Source: Channallabes apus
Lineage: Eukaryota > Chordata > Actinopteri > Siluriformes > Clariidae
Direction: 5' to 3'
Assembly (NCBI GenBank): GCA_030522415.1
Contig: CM060118.1
Location: 24,749,151 to 24,813,150, forward strand
DNA length: 64,000 nucleotides
Made by a program: the position numbers and the translations under genes. Below the pieces are notes generated by a model. That model saw only the letters and a program-made list of their open reading frames with translations. It was not told the DNA's origin and did no database searches. This document shows, piece by piece, positions 11,263 to 20,429 of the stretch. Every line of letters begins with the position of its first letter. Within the stretch, counting starts at the first letter, position 1.

Positions 11263-12625
11263 TAAAAACTAACCTGGATGTTCTAATTCTCAAAAACGTT
11301 GGAAAACAATTCTCAAAAAAGGGTAGTTGTTCAGTTGTTTAGTGTCACTATGTCATAAACAGTGAAACATAAATAAAACAAAATAAAACATCCTTAATCC
11401 AGATTTTATCAATCAACGACATAACATTTATCTTAGCTGGATGTTCTAATACTTAAAAACGTTTAACCTAAAGTAAGACTTGTCACACTATAACTAGAAT
11501 ATTTACAAAACTGAAAGGTTGGCTCATGAATAAAAAAAAAAAACCTAAGTTAAAGCAGATATTTCGATTTTGTTTTTTTGTTTTTTGTATTTTTTTTTTA
11601 TCGTAAATGAACAGCTCTAAGTAGATGGATATTGTCAAATTTACTATATGCTTTTACTATAGTGGATTCCTGCCAACAGGACAAGAATTAAAAAATGTAA
11701 CGCTTAGCTTAAATTTGGTTTATGATAACCTTATAGTAGAAAACACGAGGTAAATTAGACTATATTCATTTACTTAGGCGTTTACTATAGGCTTTACGTA
11801 TAGGGGTCTGTCAGACAACGGTAATTTGTCTTCAGTCTGTCGAATTCAGCGGACGTGGACTCATCGCTGTGCTTGTTGTAACTGAAAAAAGTGGAGGTGT
11901 GTGTGTGTGCGTGCACATACTTCTTGTACTGTTATAAAAATTCAAAATGTAAGCAAACAAAATACAGCTTTTTTTCCTCAGAGCTGAACGAAAAAGTGAA
12001 CCACGTTCCCGCCGATTAGGCGCGTGGTCCGTTGTCCAGCAACACTGAACGAAACGAGGCATAATCGTGGTGTTTGCTTCAATTATGACATAGCATAGTT
12101 TATAATAGATAGATAATAAACTATGCTATCTGATTTATTAAAATTTAATATTGTTTTAGCGATAATTTCACGGAAGCGTGTTCAGAACTAAATCGCCGCT
12201 CCTGCTCCATCGGCACTCACTTTCACTTTGCAAAAGGCAGTGTTTATTGTTTACTGTATTATTTATATATTTATTATAATCATTATCGAGGACATCATAA
12301 AAATAGGACACAATAATTTACATTTCAACTTAATTTAGAAACCCAATTAGCATTATTGTTGTTGGTTACCGGCTGGGAATCGAACCCGGGTCTCCCACAT
12401 GGCAGGCGAAACGCATACCCCCGGAAACCCTTAGTATTATATAGCATACATCTTGTAAATCAATCGAATCATTTTCGATAAGTTATAAATGTTTCAATAA
12501 ATTATATATTTTATGATGGTGTTAGTTTTTGGTTCAATATATATTCTATATTTAATATCAGTGGCGTAATATTTCCACAGCAGCAGCGACAGGTATCCGA
12601 GGTGCTTATGTTACCATACTGGGAA
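11095..12625 (-). repeat. Right arm of the long inverted repeat
   Basis: Reverse-complement partner of 8,403-9,540 with extra internal A-rich and AAT-repeat sequence (11,218-11,262) and a duplicated block containing tctaattctcaaaaacg / tctaatacttaaaaacg (near 11,282 and 11,445). The small frame 11,832-12,062 is not recognised. Confidence 0.7.
12364..12418 (-). tRNA. tRNA-Gly(GCC)-like fragment in the right arm
   Basis: On the minus strand the anticodon-arm segment CGCCTGCCATGTGGG and T arm CCCGGGTTCGATTCCCAGCC resemble tRNA-Gly(GCC) closely, better than the mirror copy at 8,603-8,676. The D arm is missing, so it is a pseudogene fragment. Confidence 0.5.
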
Positions 12626-12717
12626 AGTGAAGTTGCTAAATCCCTAAATCTCCTTATAAAATATCACTGATTATCAATGCGGGAATGAATGGCGAATTGT
12701 CGATATTTCACGGAAGC

Positions 12718-12719
<2 letters not shown>

Positions 12720-12767
<48 letters not shown>
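12720..12767. repeat. (AT)n microsatellite
   Basis: TA dinucleotide run just outside the right inverted arm. Confidence 0.95.
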
Positions 12768-12771
<4 letters not shown>

Positions 12772-13011
12772 AACCTGAGATAGCTTCATATACTCACTGA
12801 ATGACGCATAGATAGTATGCGCGATCCCTTGCGCCATCTGCTGAGAGTAATGAGAATCGCAGGTTGGAAAAGGCAGGAAACGTTGCGCCGCCGCGCAGCT
12901 GTCAGCCATTTGGCAAAATAGCTTAATACTGGCTTTTACTGGTGCGATTTAGAAAATTTAAGCATGCAGGGTGATTAAGCTCACAGATCTAGGAAAAGTC
13001 ATGAAAGGAGG

Positions 13012-13358
13012 TGTCACGAACCTTCACGTGTCTGTGTCGGGTGTGTGTGCATTGCATTATCGCAGAGGAGGCGAGCTGACGGTTCATTAAAGTCTTTTTA
13101 TTAAGCATAAAAAGGCATAACATTCAACACAAACTTAAGCTATAATCACAACAAAAGCTAGACGCCTGACTGCTGTTCAGCCAGGCTATTTATACAAAAC
13201 ATAATCAAAACATAATTGGCTTTCCTCGGTTCAGGTGAGCTTCTTACGTCACCTGACTGAGGTGCAGACTGGGAACTGTAGTCATAACTAAACATAAAAC
13301 AAACTACAAAACAAAACCTAAACGGGCGTTAGGCGCCCTCTAGGGGTTAACCGTCACA
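13012..13358 (-). repeat. Gypsy-type LTR, minus strand
   Basis: Read on the minus strand the 347-bp segment starts TGTGACGG and ends GGTTCGTGACA. It holds TATAAATAG (13,186-13,194), then an AATAAA signal (13,097-13,102) downstream, the normal LTR order of promoter and polyadenylation signal. A purine-rich CCGGGGGGGGATAC lies directly upstream (13,359-13,373), as a polypurine tract should. This is therefore a 3' LTR. Confidence 0.8.
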
Positions 13359-13401
13359 GTATCCCCCCCCGGAGGCCCCGGACACCCACCCCAATGTTCT
13401 A

Positions 13402-14890
13402 CAAACCGGATTCCAAAAAAGTTGGGACACTAAACAAATTGTGAATAAAAACTGAATAAAAACTGAATGCAATGATGTGGAGATGGCAAACGTCAATATT
13501 TTATTCAGAATAGAACATAGATGACAGATCAAAAGTTTAATCTGAGAAAATGTATCATTTTAAAGGAAAAACATGTTGATTCCAAAATTCACGGTGTCAA
13601 CACATCCCAAAAAAGTTGGGACAAGTAGCAGTAAGAGACTGGAAAAAGTAAATTTAAGCATAACGAAGAGCTGGAAGACCAATTAACAGTAATTATGGTA
13701 ATTGGCAACATGATTGGGTATAAAAAGAGCTTCTCAGAGTGGCAGTGTCTCTCAGAAGCCAAGATGGGTAGAGGATCACCAATTCCCACAGAGAATCTGG
13801 AACAATCTATGTGCGTAAGGGTCAAGGGTGTAAAACCATACTGGATGCCCGTGATCTCCGGGCCCTTAAACGACACTGCACCACAAACAGGAATGCTACT
13901 GTAAAGGAAATCACAGAATGGGCTCAGGAATACTTCCAGAAACCATTGTCAGTGAACACAATCCACCGTGCCATCCGCCGTTGCCAGCTGAAACTCAGTG
14001 CAAAGAAGAAGCCATTTCTAAGCAAGATCCACAAGCACAGGCGTTTTCATTGGGCCAGGGATCATTTAAAATGGAGTGTGGCAAAATGGAAGACTGTTCT
14101 GTGGTCAGACGAGTCACGATTCGAAGTACTTGTTGGAAATGTGGGACGCCATGTCATCCGGACCAAAGAGGATGAGGACAACCCAAGTTGTTATCAACGC
14201 TCAGTTCAGAAGCCTGCATCTCTGATGGTATGAGTTGCATGAGTGCGTGTGGCATGGGCAGCTTGCATGTATGGAAAGGCACCATCAATGCAGAAAAATA
14301 TATTCAGGTTCTAGAACAACATATGCTCCCATCCAGACGTCATCTCTTTCAGGGAAGACCCTGCATTTTTCAACACGATAATGCCAGACCATATTCTGCA
14401 TCAATCACAACATCATGGCTGCGTAGGAGAAGGATCCGGGTACTGAAATGGCCAGTCTGCAGTCCAGATCTTTCCCCTATAGAGAACATTTGGCACATCA
14501 TTAAGAGGAAGGTGCGACAAAGAAGGCCCAAGACGACTGAACAGTTAGAGGCCTGTATTAGACAAGAATGGGAGAGCATTCCTATTTCTAAACTTGAGAA
14601 ACTGGTCTCCTCGGTCCCCAGACGTCTGTTGAGTGTTGTAAGAAGAAGGGGAGATTCCACACAGTGGTGAAAATGGCCTTGTCCCAACTTTTTTGGGATT
14701 TGTTGACACCATGACATTTTGATTCACCATATTTTTCGCTTAAAATGATACATTTTCTCAGTTTAAACTTTTGTTCCAAGATTTATGTTCTATTCTGAAT
14801 AAAATATTGACATTTGCCATCTACACATCATTGCATTCAGTTTTTATTCACAATTTGTTTAGTGTCCCAACTTTTTTGGAATCCGATTTG
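13402..14890 (+). mobile_element. Tc1-like transposon, copy A
   Basis: The ends are CAAACCGGATTCC...GGAATCCGATTTG, flanked by TA at 13,400-13,401 and 14,891-14,892, the Tc1/mariner target. Terminal inverted repeats are long (about 200 bp) and contain two copies of a ccaaaaaagttgggac motif each, the IR/DR layout of fish Tc1 elements. It is inserted in the minus-strand retroelement. Copy B at 34,452-36,034 is the same family. Confidence 0.93.
13764..14670 (+). pseudogene. Tc1-like DD34E transposase, deleted and frameshifted
   Basis: Start ATG 13,764 (MGRGSPIPT) corresponds to the intact start in copy B. Compared with copy B, 112 bp (B positions 34,832-34,943) are missing at 13,790/13,791, removing the first helix-turn-helix of the DNA-binding domain and shifting the frame. 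The catalytic domain remains recognisable: Asp in VLWSDESRFE, Asp in FQHDNARPYS, Glu in LSPIENIWHI. A 4-bp loss near 14,229 causes a further frameshift at the VWG motif. The protein would have cut and joined the element at TA. It is inactive. Confidence 0.92.
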
Positions 14891-14919
14891 TACCTTCTAC
14901 CTCCCAACCAGGAGGCTGG

Positions 14920-15215
14920 GTGACGGGGCTGGAGACGTGCTCGGCGGCTGCTGAGCTGGAGACGTGCTCGGCCGCTGCAGAGCTGGAGATGTGCTCGGCG
15001 GTTGCAGAGTTGGAGACGTGCTCGGCGGTTGCAGAGCTGGAGACGTGCTCGGCGGTTGCAGAGCTGGAGACGTGCTCGGCGGTTGCAGAGCTGACTCTGA
15101 GCTCGGCGGCGGCGACGGAGCTGACTCTGAGCTCGGCGGCGGCGACGGAGCTGACTCTGAGCTCGACGGCGGCGACGGAGCTGACTCTGAGCTCGACGGC
15201 GGCGTTGGAGCTGGC
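14920..15215 (-). repeat. Tandem 27-bp and 30-bp coding-type repeats
   Basis: About six 27-bp units (gagctggagacgtgctcggc plus seven bases) run to about 15,090, then about four 30-bp units to about 15,210. Both unit lengths are multiples of three and keep frames open on both strands. On the minus strand they encode repeats such as PALQPPSTS and SESAPSPPSS. They are likely part of a retroelement protein rather than a host gene. Confidence 0.6.
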
Positions 15216-15217
15216 AC

Positions 15218-15769
15218 TGCTCTCGACAAACAAACAAATGAAGTGCAACGAAAAAATAATATATACAAAATATAAACAAATATATACAATGTCAGTGGTG
15301 TATGCGAGTGTGTGAGTGCGTATGTATGAAAGTCCAAGTCCGTGTTATTTTAAGATGGGGATGGTAAACAGGAGAGACGGTTCGTTCTCACCAGGAAATG
15401 ATGGTAAATCCGGGAGAATGAAGAAACGGTATGAGAAGGGTATTGAATGGCAATCCGGCAAGGTAATCCAAAAAACGTCCAAACAGGCTCTCTCTCTCTC
15501 AAAACTGCAGCGCGCTGACTCATCTCTCCGTGTCGAACGTCATGCCGGTTCCGGCTTTATACCGGCACACGTGACCTGATAGGTCATCGGGGTTCTCTCT
15601 CAGCATAGCTGCGCATGCGCGCGTGAGCTTAACCCCGGAACCAAAGCACCGTTGCCATGGGGACGAAAATACTCGACTGGGGCCAGTTTGCTGGTGCAGG
15701 TGAGCAACATTAGCCCTAGCATCATTCCCCTGCTGATTAACTGCCCCTTTATGTGGCCGCGCTACAACA
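15218..15769 (-). promoter_or_regulatory. LTR-like promoter segment, minus strand
   Basis: On the minus strand this begins TGTTGTAGCGCGG and contains CCGGTATAAAGCCGG (TATAAA at 15,556-15,561), a good TATA box in a GC-rich context. A transcript would run toward the tandem-repeat frame. The TG start suggests an LTR, but no matching second LTR or primer-binding site was found. Confidence 0.4.
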
Positions 15770-16309
15770 TATGGAAAATACTCAAATAAAGATACAGATA
15801 CAGAAAATACCTAAAAAACAAAACCACCTCTGCATCAATTCATATTGGTGACATATATGCCTGTCTTTTGCCAACTGCCAAGCGCAGATGCTCTGCATCA
15901 TCAGCAAAGAAGAATAAAAAATGTTTGATACATTAACAGAAGCACCTACTACAAGGTCAGTTCCTAATGTTACAACTCTGGAAACAGCCAACAGCCACCC
16001 CAATTCCGGTGGTGAACACAGTAGACGTTGAGGCAGTGAAGATAGCATTACTGATCCGTCACATGTTTTGCATGAAATGTTTGTGTGTTGGATGGAAAGA
16101 TTCTTCCAACTGAATTAACTGTCTTTTATATCTAAATAAAGTAACTTAAATATAGACATGCAAAACTCCCTGTCTACCTGGAAAAGCACCTTAAGGTATA
16201 TTGATTGAGTGGAGCCAGAATGTATATGTTTTTTAAGATTAGTTATTATCATAAGCCTGTTCATACAGTATATCTGGCTAATTTGTCCCTGTTTAGCCTA
16301 CTTGCAGAT
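15770..16309. other. Intergenic, no gene seen
   Basis: AT-rich sequence without a supported reading frame or recognised repeat. Confidence 0.6.
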
Positions 16310-16482
16310 GTAGTGGGTTAAGTGACAGCAGTGTCTACCTATCAGAGCAAGGTCCCTCCCTATTTAAAGTTTGATTGCCTGTTGCCTGGGAATGTAGTGG
16401 GTTTAGGTGAGTGACAGCAGTGTCTACCTATCGGAGCAAGGTACCTCCCTATTTAAAAGTTGATTGGCTGTTGCCTGGGTTG
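16310..16482 (+). repeat. Tandem duplication of about 84-89 bp
   Basis: Unit 1 (16,310-16,393) and unit 2 (16,394-16,482) share gacagcagtgtctacctatc and ctccctatttaaa. Unit 2 has a 5-bp insertion and a few substitutions. Each holds a TATTTAAA TATA-like site. Function unknown. Confidence 0.85.
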
Positions 16483-17316
16483 CATCACATCCAGTTTCCC
16501 CTTTGTTTATGTTTGTAGGGGTTGTCAGTAAGTGCATTGTTTAAACAAGTCTTTTGCATTAATTGTTTTCTTGGTTTGTTGCAGGAGCTGAGGTTCCATG
16601 GTAGACTGGCCTTCCTCTCTGGTGGTGGTTCTTTTCGATTCTGTGCTGTGTTAAACCTGTGTTTAACACAGGTTAAAAAGTGTTAAGTGTTTGAGAGTGT
16701 GACCATAGTGCACGGTGGTGGGTGTGGAAGTGTGCCCTGGGGGGTATTCTTCGTACGTCGCTTGAAACATCCGGGATGAATTGACACATCTAAGATGAGA
16801 TCATCGTGCTAATTAAGACCTGGCTAAGTCGGTTCTTCCAGCACACCTGTTGTTGATGATTAGTTTGGCCGGATTGAGTTGTCTAGGATTATTGCGCGCT
16901 CGTGCGTTGGTTTAAAAGGCGATATGCATCGACAGTAGAAACACTGATCACAAGTCCTTTGATTGGTTGACGAAATGACAAAAAGAACAAGCTCAATTTT
17001 TTTTGTAACACCTGCGCTGAAATGCTCCCCCCCCCCACGTGTTATGCGCTGAAATGCTTCCCTGCCATGGATCCCCCCCTCCCACCACACACACATAATC
17101 ACTATCAAATATCATATTAGAACATAATATGCACATATGTTTTACAAATTACATGAGACAATAAAATAAGAAATATGAAAAAAATATGTTGTATATGGAA
17201 AAATTGAAATATGAATATTTTTTTTAAAAACATGTATACTTTTATATTGTTTACTTTATAATAAAATTAGTTTTGTCCAATTTTTTATTATAAAAAAATT
17301 ATTTTTATTATACATA

Positions 17317-17380
<64 letters not shown>

Positions 17381-17464
17381 GGTCTTGAGGGCTGTCTCGT
17401 GCCTAGAGTTTATTATAATAATAGAAAACTTATGAATTTATGTTCTAATATAATATTTGATATC

Positions 17465-17511
<47 letters not shown>

Positions 17512-17719
17512 GGCAAGACGTATATATGCATGCAAGATACTTTTCTTTCCCCACGTGAGTCAGTCCACGTCAGCGCTCTTTAACCAATCAGATGTGACCT
17601 CACCATTTCAACCAATCATAACCCGGCAGGAGCGCAGCCTTAATCCTGTTTACATGAAATAAACCTGCTACCGAGCAGGTTCAAGCTTACGGACATGTTG
17701 CTATGACAACAAGTGCGAG
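16483..17719. other. Non-coding stretch with poly-C, (CT)n and (AT)n tracts
   Basis: Low-complexity tracts lie at about 17,026-17,037 (C run), 17,319-17,340 (CT), 17,340-17,378 (AT) and 17,470-17,508 (AT). Just upstream of the next feature two CCAAT motifs in aaccaatca context occur (about 17,582 and 17,609), spacing that would suit a promoter. No gene is supported. Confidence 0.5.
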
Positions 17720-17941
17720 ATGAGCATCGGAGAACGAAACAATCCAAGATCAGGACAAATCCACAACAATCAAATCCAGCTAACTGAGTTAGCGACGTAC
17801 GAAGAACACCCCCCTGGTAAAAGACCACCCTTCCTCGTTTTCGCTATTGTAAACCTCAGCTCTGTGGGTATTTTTCTTTTGATTTTGTTTTATACCGAAA
17901 TAAAACCATTCCAAGCAGGTTTTATTATTTATTTTTTTTAA
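17720..17941 (+). other. Exon-like small ORF with one membrane segment
   Basis: The frame from ATG 17,720 gives 73 residues: a hydrophilic N-terminus (about 35 residues), a strong hydrophobic span LVFAIVNLSSVGIFLLILFY, then TEIKPFQAGF, and it runs into an AT-rich stretch before the stop. The step TEIKPFQAGF resembles the short motif after the first membrane helix of PAP2/phospholipid-phosphatase-type proteins, and GCAG|GTTTTA could be a splice donor. CCAAT boxes precede it. It could be exon 1 of a host gene, a gene fragment in a repeat, or chance. I see no further exon downstream. Confidence 0.2.
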
Positions 17942-18578
17942 ATAATTTGTTTTCTTTTGTTTGAAGTGGGGTTTGTGGTTTATCTTGTTTTTTAGTGTTT
18001 TTAAGCAATTGTGAATTAATAAACATTGTATTTTTACATCTCCTCCACATTGCTTTTGTCCCTGGGGTGAGTTCCCAGGGTGGCGTAGTCGGATTTTCTA
18101 GTGTTAAATGCACCTTATCGACACAGTTTTTTTTTTTTTTTTTTTTTGCACCCCTTTTTTCCTGTGGAATGTATTAAAAATGTTATGTTTAAGAATGTGT
18201 GGGAGATTGCATAGAGATTATGCTGGCAAACACAGGGGTCTTTCTTTTATTGCTTAAGTTCTTATTTGACTGTCAACAAACTTTTCTTACCTTTTGTTCG
18301 TCATAATCTTTCTACATCTACCCACACAAATGTGGTTACAATGTGTGTTAATCCTTTAATTATGGACTTCTGAAACTACTAGTTTACTTAAGTTATTGCT
18401 ACGTAAGCCTTAGTGATTCTTCTTTACTGCGGTCTTTGCTTTAACTTCCTTAGCTTCCTGAGCTAAAGCATGCCACAATGCTTATCTTAATCCCTCTGTC
18501 GACTGGAAAAGATGCCTGTAAGTACATCCTAATGAAAATCTCATTGTATAAACAGTGTTTAGTGTTTGCACTTTACAG
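17942..18578. other. Intergenic, no gene seen
   Basis: Contains a poly-T run (18,127-18,147) and no recognised element. It forms the left flank of the large TIR transposon. Confidence 0.6.
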
Positions 18579-18590
18579 TACCCAGATAGC

Positions 18591-18740
18591 AAGGTGACAT
18601 TGATTCAATGTTGAAATTTCATCAGAATCATCATTTTGGTTGAGGTTAATTTTTCAATGCTAAATAATGTTGATAATTCAATGCTTTTCTGTGTTGAAAA
18701 GACAAACATTGATTCAATGTTGATTTTTGGTTTTGGAACC
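18591..18740 (+). repeat. Left sub-terminal TTGATTCAA-type palindrome array of copy L
   Basis: Repeated variants of CATTGATTCAATGTTGA lie close to the terminus and recur at the same place in R1 (47,500-47,638) and R2 (51,585-51,725). Such arrays are typical transposase-binding zones; that role is inferred. Confidence 0.6.
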
Positions 18741-18871
18741 CATCCTCATTCAACAATGTAAGGCAAATTAAATTAACTAAGTGCATTTCTATAAAATGTG
18801 TATGCATGTGTGTTTGTGTTTAAAACAGGTTAAAAAATTGACTACGAGAGATTTGCCATGGTGCTTAAAAA

Positions 18872-18934
<63 letters not shown>

Positions 18935-19269
18935 TATTGAGGAAAAAATAATAATTTGACGGTAAGTTGTGTATTTACCTTGCTGTCTAGTTTACTCACT
19001 TGAGAGCTTAATTCCTGTTTGCCGTTCAAAAGTACTCAATTTTCGGCTCGCATTTAACATCGGAGGGTGTTTTTACACTGTCGCCACATCAGTATAATAC
19101 ACTCTGCAAAATGAGAATTCAATATGTTGCAGTCTGGAAGTTCCTGCCACTTACGGTGAAAGAATTTTGGCAATGCGACCTACGGTATTCTGTTGGGAAG
19201 CATTTGTTTGAGAGCTTAGTTCCTGTTTCCCGTTGTCTGTGTCTGACCCAGAGCAGTGTGCGTGCCCCA

Positions 19270-19700
19270 CATGGAAAGAACCTATATGAGGATATATGCG
19301 CATATATGAAACCTATATGCAGTATATATGCGCATATAACCGCACCTATATGGGGCCAGGGGTAGCTCAGTGGTTAAGGCATTGGACTATGGTTCGAAAG
19401 ATCCCAGGTTCAAACCCCACAACCACCAAGTTGCCACTGTTGGGCCCTTGAGCAAGGCCCTTAACCCTCAACTGCTCAGATGTATAATGAGATAAAAATG
19501 TAAGTCGCTCTGGATAAGAGCGTCTGCTAAATGTAAATATGAGGATATATGCGCATATACAGTATGAAACCTACAGTATATGCAGTGTATATATATGCAT
19601 ATATATGATGATATATATGCTGCATATATGCGTATATATGCCACATGTAGGCAACATTGAGGTGCATATACAGGCCATATAGGTCTCCTGTATTGCTTCT
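19270..19700. repeat. Array of palindromic TATATGCGCATATA units
   Basis: Units of the type gaggatatatgcgcatatat and tgcagtatatatgcgcatat alternate with aaacctatatg. The motif is self-complementary. The array is interrupted by the SINE at 19,352-19,537 and recurs in R1 (46,560-46,975) and R2 (50,790-51,000). Confidence 0.8.
19352..19537 (+). mobile_element. tRNA-derived SINE (V-SINE-like)
   Basis: The head has an A box (TAGCTCAGTGG) and B box (GGTTCAAACCCC) for RNA polymerase III. The body has cccttgagcaaggccctta, and the tail has cgctctggataagagcgtct followed by aaatgtaaat. These segments are shared by widespread fish SINEs. The same SINE is at the orthologous place in R1 (46,701-46,899, minus), so it inserted before the two copies separated. 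It is absent from R2. Confidence 0.9.
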
Positions 19701-20247
19701 TTATATCCATACAAGATATGTCTCCTATGGCAGGATCTGGTCATTTTAGCTCATATCTCACTTTGGCAACTGTCATACATGATGCCTAGCTCATATTTTC
19801 TATTATCAAGGCAATAACTAAGAACTAACAAAAAAATGCAAAAAACTAATCCTAATTGGCCACATACAGTATATGAGGATATATGCACATATATGAAACC
19901 TCAGTCTCCCTGAAAATCTTTTTGAAACACGTCACTAAAATTAACTGAAATGAGAAATATATCGATAGAAAGCTTAAAGTGTCTACTTTTAAATGATGCA
20001 AGTCACATTGAAAACAAATATTCTCAGTTTATGTAATCCATATGAAATCAAGGAGAGGCACAGAATTTCTGTCACACTTATATGCTAATGACCCGAGGCA
20101 GGACACGCCCATGCGCCAATCACACGGAAATCAGTCCGGGTAATTTACATACTAGACCACGCCCCCGGACACCGGCATGAAAAACGAACACAGAGAGACA
20201 GGCTTGAAAATACTCAGATTCAGTGAGTTTTCTGCACGTTTTGGAAG

Positions 20248-20382
20248 ATGGCACGCGCTTACACATCCGAGGAAACTCTTCAGAATGTTCTCGAAAGTTT
20301 ACATTTACCTCAGAAGAAGACTGTGTGACTCCGACGACGAACAGGAGCATTTTGAACAGAGAATAGACCCATGCTACACTGG
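20248..20382 (+). pseudogene. Possible first exon of a piggyBac/PGBD-like transposase (copy L)
   Basis: ATG 20,248 opens MARAYTSEETLQNVLESLHL, a short acidic-helix start seen in piggyBac-like fish proteins. After a frame change the sequence gives CDSDDEQEHFEQRIDPCYTG and ends at CACTGG|GTAAGT, a consensus splice donor. The R1 counterpart (45,831-45,965, minus) has the same frame break, so the break is ancestral. The family link rests on the later exon with PGBD motifs and is tentative. Confidence 0.4.
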
Positions 20383-20429
20383 GTAAGTTATTAAGTCTTA
20401 TATAACTCTTATTCTGATAATATTAAACT

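Larger units (their letters stand above)
8283..12720. mobile_element. Composite inverted-repeat element enclosing a piggyBac-like relic
   Basis: The left arm (about 8,403-9,540) is the imperfect reverse complement of the right arm (about 11,095-12,625). Matching anchors include ggtatggtaacataagcacc (near 8,405) against 12,600-12,620, gataatgattataataaata (near 8,751) against 12,264-12,290, and tagaacatccagctaagata (near 9,320) against 11,430-11,450. Others are ccactatagtaaaagc against 11,650-11,664 and gtagatgcagattccaaatg (near 9,508) against 11,110-11,130. A short motif with ttcacggaagcg occurs at 8,305, 12,168 and 12,700 in a shifted order, so the arms themselves have been rearranged. No unambiguous TTAA duplication could be assigned. 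Confidence 0.7.
13012..15218 (-). mobile_element. 3' part of an LTR retroelement, minus strand, interrupted by Tc1-like copy A
   Basis: The LTR and polypurine tract at 13,012-13,373 continue, across the Tc1-like insertion at 13,402-14,890, into a minus-strand open frame (about 15,200-14,900) made of tandem Ser/Pro-rich repeats. Joining across the TA target restores continuous retroelement sequence. No RT, integrase or 5' LTR of the same family is found upstream, so only the 3' end is present. Confidence 0.55.

Noticed and set aside
14920..15215. CRISPR array or satellite
   Set aside because: The units are contiguous, have no unique spacers, are coding-length, and the genome is eukaryotic.
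19111..19365. A conserved 84-residue protein (also at 46,886-47,185 and 50,926-51,213)
   Set aside because: Conservation among three copies reflects shared transposon DNA; changes are spread without codon-position bias by eye, and the frame runs into the palindrome array.
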